Assembly: GCA_947503365.1 (NCBI GenBank)
Contig: CANNDT010000042.1
Coordinates: forward strand, 1-36,693
Reading direction: 5' to 3'
Length of the DNA: 36,693 nucleotides
DNA from: CANNDT01 sp945876205
Lineage (GTDB): Bacteria; Acidobacteriota; Vicinamibacteria; Vicinamibacterales; UBA2999
The notes under the pieces were generated by a model. The model worked only from the letters and a program-made list of their open reading frames with translations, was not told where the DNA came from and searched no databases. This document shows, piece by piece, positions 24,143 to 31,607 of this stretch; positions within the stretch are counted from its first letter, which is position 1; each line of letters begins with the position of its first letter. The translations under genes and the position numbers were made by a program.

Positions 24143-24778
24143 CTATTTCATCGCGGCGGCGACGATCGGCTTCGCCCATCCGGGGACGCGCGACAGATCA
24201 CACGTCCCGGCGACCGTCCCGTTGACCATGTGCAGCACGAACAGCGGAATCGGCGCCAGCCCAGCGGCCGGATCTGCGTCAACGCTGTTGTCGAAGAGAC
24301 GAAGCTCGGTCAGTTGCGGAAGCAGGCGAATCAGATTGACGCGGCTCCGCTCGTAGCGCTCGCGGATCGTGTCCTCGGGAATGTCGTGTCCGCCTTTCGC
24401 GACCCGCGCGCGCACACGTGCGATGTGAAGCTCGGGCGTTGAGAGCGCGACGTACCACATGCGAACCTCGACGCCTTGCGCCAGCGCCTGCCCGAGCAAC
24501 GCCGTCATGGTGTCGCCCCCAAGCGTGGTTTCGATGGCACACACCAGGCGCCGGGCGATGGCCTCTTCGAGAAGGCGCTTGCCTTCGTGCCAGGCGGCGA
24601 TGTTCGCATCGCGCGCAGAGATGTGGGGATTCGAAGACCGGATGCGCCGCGCGGCTTCGTCGGGATTGAAGTAGTCGGCGCCCTTTTCGCGGATGGCCGC
24701 GCCACCGACGCTGCTCTTACCGGCGCCGTTGGTTCCCGCGAGTACGTAGATGCAAGGCGGCTCGGTCGGCTTAGCCAC
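24143..24778 (-). CDS. Zeta-toxin-type kinase (toxin of a TA pair)
   Basis: 211 residues from ATG 24778, overlapping the antitoxin gene by eight bases. A P-loop GTNGAGKS (15-22) is followed by YFNPDEAARRI (37-47), matching the zeta-family substrate loop with the catalytic Asp region, then the AIETTLGG stretch (about 81-88, like FETTLS of zeta toxins), AQGVEVRMWYVALSTPELHI, and a helix with basic residues RVRARVAKGGHDIPEDTIRE. These are typical of short chromosomal zeta-like kinases, which phosphorylate UDP-N-acetylglucosamine or other small molecules. The family contains both true toxins and housekeeping kinases. The small upstream Phd/YefM-like gene in the same operon favours a toxin. Classical zeta is paired with epsilon, which is not seen here. 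Confidence 0.85.
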   Translation of the reverse strand: MAKPTEPPCIYVLAGTNGAGKSSVGGAAIREKGADYFNPDEAARRIRSSNPHISARDANIAAWHEGKRLLEEAIARRLVCAIETTLGGDTMTALLGQALAQGVEVRMWYVALSTPELHIARVRARVAKGGHDIPEDTIRERYERSRVNLIRLLPQLTELRLFDNSVDADPAAGLAPIPLFVLHMVNGTVAGTCDLSRVPGWAKPIVAAAMK

Positions 24779-25112
24779 GCCGCCGCTGGTTGGCGACCGC
24801 CAGGCGGCCCAGCTCCTTCGGCGTCGCGTCGAATGCCGACTTCAGGGCCTTCCGGTTGCGTGGCGTCTGCAGCCGGGCCACCAGGCTGTCGAACTCGCCG
24901 CTCAACGCCCGCAAATCCGGCGGTCGCGAACCGCCGAGTGCCTCGTATTCCGCCATCGAGAGCAGCACGGCTTTGGGTGTGTTGTGTTTGGTAATCACAA
25001 CCGATCCGCCGCCAATCGCGGTTTCGAGCAGCGGCCCAAAGCGCGTCTTCGCTTCGGTCGCGGTCACCGTCAGGGCGGCAGTGGCCTTCGACTTCCCGAA
25101 TACCTTTCCCAT
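24771..25112 (-). CDS. Phd/YefM-type antitoxin
   Basis: 113 residues from ATG 25112. The N-terminal part ALTVTATEAKTRFGPLLETA, then GGSVVITKHNTPKAVLLSMA and EYEALGG, is the DNA-binding and dimerisation fold of prevent-host-death antitoxins. The C-terminal 50 residues (LRALSGEFDSLVARLQTPRN, RKALKSAFDATPKELGRL) would be the toxin-neutralising arm; this is longer than in typical Phd. It is the first gene of a two-gene operon. Its start codon lies directly at an inverted-repeat operator, so it probably represses its own transcription, as Phd does. The partner is a zeta-type kinase, an uncommon combination. Confidence 0.87.
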   Translation of the reverse strand: MGKVFGKSKATAALTVTATEAKTRFGPLLETAIGGGSVVITKHNTPKAVLLSMAEYEALGGSRPPDLRALSGEFDSLVARLQTPRNRKALKSAFDATPKELGRLAVANQRRRG

Positions 25113-25147
25113 ATGTCCATTTTGGACAATATGGACATAACCGTCAA
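25112..25147 (-). promoter_or_regulatory. Leaderless promoter with overlapping operator of the Phd-zeta operon
   Basis: Read on the minus strand: -35 TTGACG (25147-25142), a 17-base spacer, -10 CAAAAT (25124-25119), then only six bases before the ATG at 25112, so transcription should start at or next to the start codon. No ribosome site is present. A perfect inverted repeat TATGTCCAT (25112-25120) / ATGGACATA (25131-25139) spans the spacer, -10 and start codon, with a third half-site TGGACA (25122-25127) inside. This fits autorepression by the antitoxin. Confidence 0.62.
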
Positions 25148-25167
25148 CTGGCGTGAATCCCGGGCGC

Positions 25168-26709
25168 CTACAGCGTCGCGGTCGTCATCGCCCGCTCGTG
25201 CACCTGCTTCACCTGTTTCCACGCGGCGGCCACCGCGCCTTCCTGCCAGCCGCCGTTGCCGCTGACCGCGGCACATCCGAGGAAGATCCGGCCGTCCGGC
25301 TTGCCCAGCACCGCCAGTCGATCGCCACCAGCACCGCCGCCGGCGAACGCGCCGAGACTGTACGACGTCTTCTCCCAGAACGTGCAGTAGGCGTTCTCGT
25401 ATTCGGCGCGGAGCTGCGGATGCACCTTGCTCGCGTGCGTCAACACGTGCTCGATCCGATCCTTGATCGGCATGTTGACGAGGCCGGCCATCTGTCCGTT
25501 GCCGTAGAAGCCGAGTACCACGCCCTTGTTGCCGAAGTAGCCCCAGGACGGATACGAGAAGGTGCCGATCGGCAGGTTCGAGTAGAGATGTCCGCCGAAG
25601 ATCTTGTCGTCCTCTTCCCAGAAGCGGCGCTTCATCTGCAGACCCATCTTCGCGCTCGGGCTGTACGGCGTCGCCTTCACCGCGGTCATCGTCTCCGGCG
25701 ACAGGTTGACGTCGAGTTTGCTCAGGATCGTCAACGGCAGGCAGGACACGACGTAGTCAGCCGTGACTTCCGTCATCGCTCCCGTCCTGGTGTTCTTGTA
25801 GGCGACCTTCACGTTGTCGGCGGTCTGGTGAATCGAGACGATCTCGGCGCCGTGGGTGATCTTGTCTCCGAGCTTCCGCTGGAAGCCCTTCGGGAACTGA
25901 TCCATGCCGCCGACGGGCTGGAACATCGGCGCCATGCCGGTGCCGTCCATCACCGATCGAATGCGGGTGGCAAAGCCAGACTGCAGCAGCGCACCGAAGT
26001 CGTGCGGGTCACCCGGTCCCCGCCCGCTGTTCGCCTTGTAGGCACGGTCGGCGGAGTCGAGGTAGCCCTCGCTCACGAGGAAGGTGACGAACCGCTCCTT
26101 GTCCGCTGCCGTGAGCGGCATGTCGAGCGTGTCCTGGTTGAGCGCCTTGGTCATCAGCTCGCAGGTGTAGCCGATCATGTCGGCCTTCACCTCGCGCAGC
26201 CGGACGCGCTTGCCGGCCAGCGGTCCGAACTTGTCTCCCTCGTTGTAGAGGTACGACGACTCGTTCTCGTTGATGAAGACCTCGACCGGGACGCCCAGCT
26301 CCCTGCAATATCCAAGGACGCCGGTGTGCCAGTGCGCGAGCCGCCAGGGGCCACCGTTGTGATACTGACCCTCGTCGAAGTTGCAGACCTGCGTTTCCCC
26401 GCCAGGACCGATCTCGGTGTGCGTCGCTCCGCGACGCAGCGTCCAGTTCACTCCGCCGACGCGGTCCCGCGCCTCGAGAATGCGGACGTTGTATCCGAGC
26501 TTGCCGAGCTCATAGCCCACGGCCATCCCTGACACGCCGGCACCGAGCACGACGACCTTCGTGCCGTTCGCTCGGCCCGACAGGACGGGACGCGGTCCCG
26601 CCTGCGCCGCCATCAGCTCCCACGATCGCATCGCGCTCATGACCAGCGCCGATCCGCCGACCAAGCCACACTGTTCAAGGAAAGTACGCCGAGTCAGGGG
26701 AACGGTCAT
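25168..26709 (-). CDS. Tat-exported flavin amine oxidase
   Basis: 513 residues from ATG 26709, with GGAGG five bases upstream. The open frame continues upstream but only through the neighbouring gene. Twin-arginine signal TRRTFLEQCGLVGG (6-19). FAD-binding Rossmann motif VVVLGAGVSGMAVGYELGKL with GAGVSG at 56-61, followed by LEARDRVGG (79-87), and the C-terminal flavin contact region GRIFLGCAAVSGNGGWQEGA. The fold is the monoamine oxidase / L-amino-acid oxidase family, which oxidises an amine or amino acid to an imine with H2O2 release. Tat export of the folded flavoprotein is expected. Substrate unknown. The last cysteines do not show the SGGC flavin-attachment motif of eukaryotic MAO. Confidence 0.87.
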   Translation of the reverse strand: MTVPLTRRTFLEQCGLVGGSALVMSAMRSWELMAAQAGPRPVLSGRANGTKVVVLGAGVSGMAVGYELGKLGYNVRILEARDRVGGVNWTLRRGATHTEIGPGGETQVCNFDEGQYHNGGPWRLAHWHTGVLGYCRELGVPVEVFINENESSYLYNEGDKFGPLAGKRVRLREVKADMIGYTCELMTKALNQDTLDMPLTAADKERFVTFLVSEGYLDSADRAYKANSGRGPGDPHDFGALLQSGFATRIRSVMDGTGMAPMFQPVGGMDQFPKGFQRKLGDKITHGAEIVSIHQTADNVKVAYKNTRTGAMTEVTADYVVSCLPLTILSKLDVNLSPETMTAVKATPYSPSAKMGLQMKRRFWEEDDKIFGGHLYSNLPIGTFSYPSWGYFGNKGVVLGFYGNGQMAGLVNMPIKDRIEHVLTHASKVHPQLRAEYENAYCTFWEKTSYSLGAFAGGGAGGDRLAVLGKPDGRIFLGCAAVSGNGGWQEGAVAAAWKQVKQVHERAMTTATL

Positions 26710-26738
26710 GACGGCCTCCGGAAACGTAACGTGCGATC

Positions 26739-27089
26739 TCAACTGAGTGACAACGCCGCGCCGAGCTCGAGTGTGAAGTGCACGACGAGTGACTGCCGTG
26801 TGCCGACGCGGAGGCTCCTGCGCTCCTCGCCCTTGAATCCGGGAAGCGATACGCGGACGGTATAGGTGCCGGGCGGCACGTTCGTGAACGCATACTCGCC
26901 CGCGTCGTTGGTCATCGCCGAACGTAGCGCCTTCGTGCCTTCGCGGATGAGGGTCACTTCCGCGCCCGGGATGACCCCGAGCGGATCGCGCACCGCACCG
27001 CGCAGCGCGCCATGGTGAGTCTGTGCACCGGCGCCGACCACGCAGGTGAGCGCGCACACCACTCCGACGACGAACAATCTGACGCGCAT
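26739..27089 (-). CDS. Small secreted carboxypeptidase-regulatory-like domain protein
   Basis: 116 residues from ATG 27089 (a GTG 30 bases upstream is possible). Signal peptide about 1-23 (VRLFVVGVVCALTCVVGAGA). The rest is one Ig-like carboxypeptidase-regulatory-like domain: LRGAVRDPLGVIPGAEVTLI, AMTNDAGEYAFTNVPPGTYT, VRVSLPGFKGEERRSLRVGT. This is also the N-terminal domain of acidobacterial Oar-type TonB-dependent receptors, but here the gene stops after the domain, so it is either a stand-alone protein or the truncated start of a receptor. It lies 29 bases before the amine oxidase on the same strand, which suggests one operon. From 27090 to 27376 I see no gene, only a GC hairpin around 27133-27155. 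Confidence 0.72.
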   Translation of the reverse strand: MRVRLFVVGVVCALTCVVGAGAQTHHGALRGAVRDPLGVIPGAEVTLIREGTKALRSAMTNDAGEYAFTNVPPGTYTVRVSLPGFKGEERRSLRVGTRQSLVVHFTLELGAALSLS

Positions 27090-27376
27090 GACCGCGCCAA
27101 AGAGCAAGCACCGCGCCACCAGGAGACGGTGAGCGCGCGCGCACGAAACGCGCGCATTTGCTAATGATTCCGCGTTGACAGAACGATGTTGACGTCTGCG
27201 CCGATCACGCGACGAGGAGACGTTTTTGTGAGCGTGGTCTAGTCGCGCTTCAAAGATGAAGCGTCTCGAGGTTTGAACAGCCGCAGTACGAGCGGTCGAT
27301 CAGGGCGTAGGGGTGTGGTGCGACCGTCGACGAGCTACGCGGTTGTCGAAGCGTGCTCGACGAAGGTCCGCATTTG

Positions 27377-28003
27377 TCAGAAGGTGGTCGGAAAGAGGTG
27401 CTGCATGCGGCTCGCTTCGAGGCTCGAGAAACGCCACTCCTCGCCCGCATGCGTGAGCAGTGCGTCCGGCCACTCGGCGCGCATCACGCCGGCCGTGCCG
27501 TGATAGCCCTGCCCGAGCAGCAGGTGGCCAATCTCGTGAGCCATCACGCGACCCAGCAGCACCCCGGACTCGACCGCTGCGCGCGTCGCGGCCTGGGCGA
27601 TCCGGTCTGAGAACACGGTGGCCAGCCAACCTCGACTGGTGGCCTGGACGACATATGCGACACCGTAGGTTTCAGGTTTCAGGCTGGTGCCGAAGCTTGG
27701 CGCATTGATCACGCGCACGACGACCTCGGACGGCTTCAGGCGCTCGTTACACGTATCGACCACGTCTCCCGGCGCGACGCTGGAGCCACAGTGCCGGAAG
27801 ACGACATCCAGTCCCGTATCGCGGAGGATCGACTCCGCCGCGCCGCGAGCCGCCATCAGCTCCGGCAAGGGAATGCCCGATGTGTTGTAGAGCCGAACCG
27901 TGAGGACGGGTGTCACAGACTCGGCGCGCACGCCGATCGACAGCGCCAGCGCCATCAGCACCGCAACCACCGCGGACATCGCGGACATCGCGATCACTCT
28001 CAT
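27377..28003 (-). CDS. Secreted zinc protease-like protein with HEIGH motif
   Basis: 208 residues from ATG 28003, preferred over an upstream start because the signal peptide (about 1-28, VVAVLMALALSIGVRA) then begins properly. Residues 156-174 read HEIGHLLLGQGYHGTAGVM: a zinc-binding HExxH (H156, E157, H160), a possible third ligand H168, and a downstream GVM that may be a Met-turn. In metzincins the third ligand follows as HExxHxxGxxH; here seven rather than five residues separate the second and third His, so this is a variant. An N-terminal domain (VLTVRLYNTSGIPLPELMAA) with two cysteines, C72 and C85, precedes it. I recognise similar unnamed acidobacterial proteins but no characterised family. 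It stands alone. Confidence 0.78.
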   Translation of the reverse strand: MRVIAMSAMSAVVAVLMALALSIGVRAESVTPVLTVRLYNTSGIPLPELMAARGAAESILRDTGLDVVFRHCGSSVAPGDVVDTCNERLKPSEVVVRVINAPSFGTSLKPETYGVAYVVQATSRGWLATVFSDRIAQAATRAAVESGVLLGRVMAHEIGHLLLGQGYHGTAGVMRAEWPDALLTHAGEEWRFSSLEASRMQHLFPTTF

Positions 28004-28132
28004 CTGATTCTCATAACTGGCCTTCGTCGGGCGAAGCGTATCACTTTGCGTCAATGCGAATGACAAGGCTGTACGAAATTAGAGGAAACGGCGTACGGAC
28101 AGACGTTTTTGTCTGCTTGAAAGAGCTGAGCG

Positions 28133-29119
28133 CTATGCGGTCGGAGCGACCGCGTTCGGCGCAAACAGCTCCTCGATCGCGGGAACGCGCGGCGCGAGGT
28201 GCTGCTCATGGAGATACCGTGGCAGCGCCTCGAGCGAGACGCGGTTGGGTTCGATGCCATAGGGCCAGAAGTCGTCGCCCATGATGCGGCGCGTCTCTTC
28301 CATCTCCGCGACGACCCACGGCAGCGTCAGCTTGAGGGCGTCGGTTTCCATCAACTGCGCGTAGGCCCACGCCTTCGCCTTCACAAACGCGTCGAACAGA
28401 CTCGCAGCGGCCCAGGGATGCTTCTCGTAGACGTCCTTCCGCAGGACGATCGTGTGCATGATCGGGAAGATGCCGGTCCTGGCGAAGTAGTCCTGCTCGG
28501 CGCGGCGGTAGTCGGTGAAGAGTCGCCGCACCTGGGACTGCGGCCGTGCGAGCGCCCTGGGGGCGTTCGGCGAGATGATCGCGTCGATCTCTCCGCGCTC
28601 CAGCATCGGACCCATGTCCTGCTCGAGCGGCATGCGCCTCAGCGTCACCCCTGGAAGTTCGAAGTCGATTCGCGATGGGCGCTGCAAGCCGTCCTGCGTG
28701 CCGCTGAACCACTCGATCGTCTCTGGCTCCACTCCATATTCATGCAGCAGTAACCCCCGCGCGAAGACCGCCGCCGTCATCGAGTACTCGGGCACGCCGA
28801 CACGCCTGCCGATCAGGTCCTTCGGCTCGTTGATGCCGGCGTTCGTGTTGACGTAGATGCACGAGTGCCGGAACAGCCGTGATGGAAAAACCGGGATCGC
28901 CATGAACGAGTCGTCGCCGCGCGCCCGGAGCATCGTGTAGTTCGAGAACGACAACTCCGAGACCTCGAACTCCTGGTGGCGAAGCATCCTGAAGAACGTC
29001 TCGCTCGGCCTGGAGATGATCGGCGTGAGCTCGATGCCGTCAGGCGTGATCGTCCCGTCGATCAGCGGACGAACCCGGTCGTAATCCCAGAACGCGATGG
29101 TCAGACGCAGCGTGGCCAT
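28133..29119 (-). CDS. 4,5-dihydroxyphthalate decarboxylase-like protein (periplasmic-binding-protein fold)
   Basis: 328 residues from ATG 29119, without a signal peptide. The sequence follows the Pht5 / 4,5-dihydroxyphthalate decarboxylase pattern: LRLTIAFWDYDRVRPLIDGT, PSETFFRMLRHQEFEVSELS, IPVFPSRLFRHSCIYVNTNA, GRRVGVPEYSMTAAVFARGL, then YFARTGIFPIMHTIVLRKDV and HPWAAASLFDAFVKAKAWAY. The fold is that of type 2 substrate-binding proteins, and many members are annotated as ABC transporter substrate-binding proteins. The absence of a signal peptide and of transporter genes nearby favours a cytoplasmic enzyme acting on an aromatic acid. No other phthalate-pathway genes are visible, so the real substrate may differ. 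Confidence 0.82.
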   Translation of the reverse strand: MATLRLTIAFWDYDRVRPLIDGTITPDGIELTPIISRPSETFFRMLRHQEFEVSELSFSNYTMLRARGDDSFMAIPVFPSRLFRHSCIYVNTNAGINEPKDLIGRRVGVPEYSMTAAVFARGLLLHEYGVEPETIEWFSGTQDGLQRPSRIDFELPGVTLRRMPLEQDMGPMLERGEIDAIISPNAPRALARPQSQVRRLFTDYRRAEQDYFARTGIFPIMHTIVLRKDVYEKHPWAAASLFDAFVKAKAWAYAQLMETDALKLTLPWVVAEMEETRRIMGDDFWPYGIEPNRVSLEALPRYLHEQHLAPRVPAIEELFAPNAVAPTA

Positions 29120-29216
29120 AAGGCCATCGATTATGCCGCGGTGAGCGCGCGATATTCACGCTCCAGCTCATGCGCGAGGGCACCTGCCGCCGTGCTGGAT
29201 GTTCTCAATTGAACAG

Positions 29217-29244
29217 TTGGTCTGGCACCCCCGTCCGCTAGACT
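29217..29244 (+). promoter_or_regulatory. Possible leaderless promoter of the small acidic protein
   Basis: TTGGTC (29217-29222), a 16-base spacer and TAGACT (29239-29244), followed by six bases and then ATG 29251. The short distance and absence of a Shine-Dalgarno sequence suggest a leaderless transcript. Confidence 0.4.
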
Positions 29245-29250
29245 GGCGGT

Positions 29251-29448
29251 ATGACGATGAAGGACAAGCTGGAGATCGGATTGAAGGAAGACGCGCCGTT
29301 CCGCAAGGACAACTTGCCGCCGAACCAGGTCCGCGGTCCCGAGAAATCAAGCGGACCCGGCCGGTCGCCGGAGGTTCCACTCGCCCGGGGTGACGAGACG
29401 GACGCACCGGCCGCTCAAGATCCCGACCATACAGCCAAGGACACGTAA
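29251..29448 (+). CDS. Small hydrophilic protein of unknown function
   Basis: 65 residues from ATG 29251; a second ATG two codons on is equally possible. It has no hydrophobic segment and looks intrinsically disordered: it starts KDKLEIGLKEDAPFRKDNLP and continues with charged Pro-rich sequence (GPEKSSGPGRSPEVPL) to an acidic end (DPDHTAKDT). The LEIGLKxDAPxRxDNLP stretch appears familiar from small conserved proteins in other bacteria, but I can name no family or function. A cupin gene begins 23 bases downstream and may share the message. Clean reading frame and promoter-like sequence support it as a gene. Confidence 0.6.
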   Translation: MTMKDKLEIGLKEDAPFRKDNLPPNQVRGPEKSSGPGRSPEVPLARGDETDAPAAQDPDHTAKDT

Positions 29449-29471
29449 GATGAGCACATGAAGGTGAACCG

Positions 29472-29813
29472 GTGAGTCAGATGCTCGGACCCGCAGAGGC
29501 ACTGGCGCTGAACGCGCTGATCACACCGACACCAGACGGGATTGCGAGCCGCATTCTCGGCAAGACGTCAGGCGGCAACCTGACGCTCTTCGCATTTGAC
29601 GCCGGACAAGGACTCTCGGAGCACACCTCGCCCTTCGACGCGTTCGTCATCGTCCTCGAGGGGATGTGCACGCTCACGATCGGCGGAACAGCCGTTCGCG
29701 CGGTGCCCGGAACGATCGTGCGGATGCCGGCCGACGTGCCTCACGCCCTGGAGGCGGTTGAGGCGAGCCGTTTGCTGCTGGTGATGCTGAGGGAACAGAA
29801 GCGCGACGTCTAA
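29472..29813 (+). CDS. Small cupin-domain protein
   Basis: 113 residues from GTG 29472, with AAGGTGA a few bases upstream. A single cupin fold: motif 1 region SEHTSPFDAFVIVLEGMCTL and motif 2 region VPGTIVRMPADVPHALEAVE. The metal ligands are only partly present: motif 1 has one His (SEHTSPFD) where two are usual, and motif 2 keeps the PxxxPH histidine. Metal binding is therefore possible but not assured. A small-molecule sensor or isomerase role is typical. It follows the small acidic gene. Its stop TAA overlaps the stop of the convergent PQQ dehydrogenase gene (CTAA at 29810-29813), so no terminator separates them. Confidence 0.85.
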   Translation: MSQMLGPAEALALNALITPTPDGIASRILGKTSGGNLTLFAFDAGQGLSEHTSPFDAFVIVLEGMCTLTIGGTAVRAVPGTIVRMPADVPHALEAVEASRLLLVMLREQKRDV

Positions 29814-31543
29814 GGCAGCGAGAACACGTATAACTTGTTCGCCGACCCTTGCGTTAACTCCGGAGCCAGACGGCTGACCCCGGTGCTCACCAGCGATGCG
29901 CCGGTGCTGACGACGACGTACTGTTTGCCGTTGGCGGTGTAAGTCACCGGAAAGCCGTTCACCGGCGATCCCAGGTTCATTTCCCACAACACCTTGCCCG
30001 TGTTCTGGTCCAACGCGCGGAAATTGCCGTTCACGTCTCCGCCGAACAGAAGGCCTCCTCCCGTGGTCATCAGCGGGAGTACTCCGGCGCGGCTGTTGAA
30101 CGTCCAGAGCGTCTTTCCCGTTTCCACAGAGACCGCGTGGATGGTTCCGACGTCCTTCGCGCCGGGGGCGAGTTGCTGTTCTTTACTTCGGATCATGTAG
30201 GCGGATGTCGCGCCGGTTGACGGCAGCGTCTCGGCCTCAGCCGATTCGACGGCGCAGGTGTTCTGCACCGGCATGAAGATGGCGTTACCGAGCGGGCTGT
30301 AGGCGCCTGCCGGCCAGTTCTTTCCGCCGTTCGTCGTTGGACAGATCAGATGCTCCTCTGTGGCGTTGGTGAACAGCGCGGCGGGATTCACCGTCACCGC
30401 CCCGGTCGCGCCGTCAATCCTGCTGATGACATTCTGAAAATTCGTCGGCCGGGCCCAGAGAAACTCGCCCGTCTGGCGGTCGAGTGTGTAGATGAGGCCG
30501 GTCTTTCCCGGGACGCCGGTCACGACCTTGCGGCGCTCGCCCCTGACGATGCGCGGATTGATCCACGCCACCTCAGAGGCATCGGGTGCGACGGCAGTGT
30601 CGACCAGGATGCGTTCAAACGGATGATCCAGGTCCCAGTGATCGACGACGTGCTGGTAGTACCACTTGAGTTTGCCGGTGTCAGCGTCGAGGGCCAGCGT
30701 GCTGTTGTGATAGAGGTGCTGCTTCTCGTTTCCACCCAGCAGGAATTTCGGAGCCGGTGACGTCACCGACGTGCCGGCATAGAGAATGTTCAGCACCGGA
30801 TCGAAACTCGGCGGCATCCAGCTCCCGACATGCCGCCGAAGATTCGAGGGAACACTGCCCCACGTTTCATCACCAGGCTCTCCCGGTTTCGGAATCGTGT
30901 GGAATCGCCACAGCTCTTTCCCGGTCGCGGCGTCATGCGCCGTGATCACGCAGCCCTCGCTGCTGTAACGGTAATCGCACGCACGCCCCGAGAAGATCTT
31001 GCCTTTGGCGACGATGGGGCCTGAGCCCTGTATCGCAGGAAGCTTCTGGTAATCCTGAATCTGGGTCTGCCAGACCGGCTTGCCCGTACGCGCATCGAGC
31101 GCGTAGACGTAGTCGTCGACGCTGAGGTCGATGATCGTGTCGCGATAGATCGCGATGTTGCGGTTCTTCAGTGGTGCGCCGGACAGGTACTTGGTGAGGT
31201 CCGCGGGAACAGGACGCCGGTACTCCCAGATCAGATCTCCGGTCGCGCCGTTGATGGCCTGCGTCACGTCCGACGGGTTCGGCACGAAGAGCGTGCCCTT
31301 GTAGGCAAGCGGCGTCGCTTCCTGAATGCCTGGGGTGGCCATGTCGCGCGTCCAGGCCATCTCCAGCCGCCCCACGTTCTCACGGGTGATCTGCGCGAGA
31401 GGGCTGTATCCCCAGCCGTCCAGCGTCCGGCGCCACATCAGCCAGTCGCCCGGGTCGGGCTTCTCGAGCATGGCGTCGGTGACCGGAACGAAGCCGGTGA
31501 TCTGAACCGCGAGCAACACCGCCAGAGCCGTCAGGATTTTCAT
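29810..31543 (-). CDS. Periplasmic PQQ-dependent dehydrogenase (quinoprotein alcohol dehydrogenase type)
   Basis: 577 residues from ATG 31543, with GAGG eight bases upstream; a longer start overlaps the divergent promoter region. Sec signal about 1-24. An eight-bladed PQQ propeller: tryptophan-docking repeats such as ATGDLIWEYRR, DARTGKPVWQTQI, DAATGKELWRFHT, DADTGKLKWYYQH, DRQTGEFLWARPT, SVETGKTLWTFNS and DQNTGKVLWEMNL. The active-site segment QHVVDHWDLDHPFE lies at about 297-310. The adjacent Cys-Cys disulfide of methanol dehydrogenases is not seen; single cysteines occur at C189 and C198. No cytochrome domain is attached, so electrons must go to a separate cytochrome c. Substrate probably an alcohol or sugar. 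It diverges from the secreted unknown at 31608. Confidence 0.9.
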   Translation of the reverse strand: MKILTALAVLLAVQITGFVPVTDAMLEKPDPGDWLMWRRTLDGWGYSPLAQITRENVGRLEMAWTRDMATPGIQEATPLAYKGTLFVPNPSDVTQAINGATGDLIWEYRRPVPADLTKYLSGAPLKNRNIAIYRDTIIDLSVDDYVYALDARTGKPVWQTQIQDYQKLPAIQGSGPIVAKGKIFSGRACDYRYSSEGCVITAHDAATGKELWRFHTIPKPGEPGDETWGSVPSNLRRHVGSWMPPSFDPVLNILYAGTSVTSPAPKFLLGGNEKQHLYHNSTLALDADTGKLKWYYQHVVDHWDLDHPFERILVDTAVAPDASEVAWINPRIVRGERRKVVTGVPGKTGLIYTLDRQTGEFLWARPTNFQNVISRIDGATGAVTVNPAALFTNATEEHLICPTTNGGKNWPAGAYSPLGNAIFMPVQNTCAVESAEAETLPSTGATSAYMIRSKEQQLAPGAKDVGTIHAVSVETGKTLWTFNSRAGVLPLMTTGGGLLFGGDVNGNFRALDQNTGKVLWEMNLGSPVNGFPVTYTANGKQYVVVSTGASLVSTGVSRLAPELTQGSANKLYVFSLP

Positions 31544-31558
31544 CGCATCGCCTCGGGC

Positions 31559-31575
31559 GGAACATACCATGTTCC
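31559..31575. promoter_or_regulatory. Palindromic operator candidate between divergent PQQ dehydrogenase and secreted unknown
   Basis: Perfect arms GGAACAT and ATGTTCC around ACC, in a 64-base divergent gap. It overlaps the likely -35 of the rightward promoter, so one regulator could control both genes. Confidence 0.5.
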
Positions 31576-31600
31576 CAATGGCCAATCAGGTGTGTATATT
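31572..31600 (+). promoter_or_regulatory. Possible promoter of the secreted unknown, near-leaderless
   Basis: TTCCCA (31572-31577), a 17-base spacer and TATATT (31595-31600). The ATG at 31608 is only seven bases after the -10, so the transcript would have almost no leader. Confidence 0.42.
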
Positions 31601-31607
31601 GCGGGTC

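Noticed and set aside
25153..26532. Open frame of about 459 codons on the plus strand
   Set aside because: Antisense to the amine oxidase gene, whose FAD and Tat motifs are clear; the composition is that of a shadow frame.
26710..27144. Upstream extension of the amine oxidase frame
   Set aside because: It is an out-of-frame reading of the small regulatory-like domain gene; the GGAGG site and Tat signal place the start at 26709.
27250..27376. Possible small gene 3' of the metzincin-like gene
   Set aside because: Frames here are Ser/Arg-rich continuations of antisense or shifted frames, with no ribosome site or recognisable sequence.
31559..31575. Palindrome considered as a LexA/SOS box
   Set aside because: Gram-positive-type boxes have GAAC-N4-GTTC; here the spacing between GAAC and GTTC is seven.
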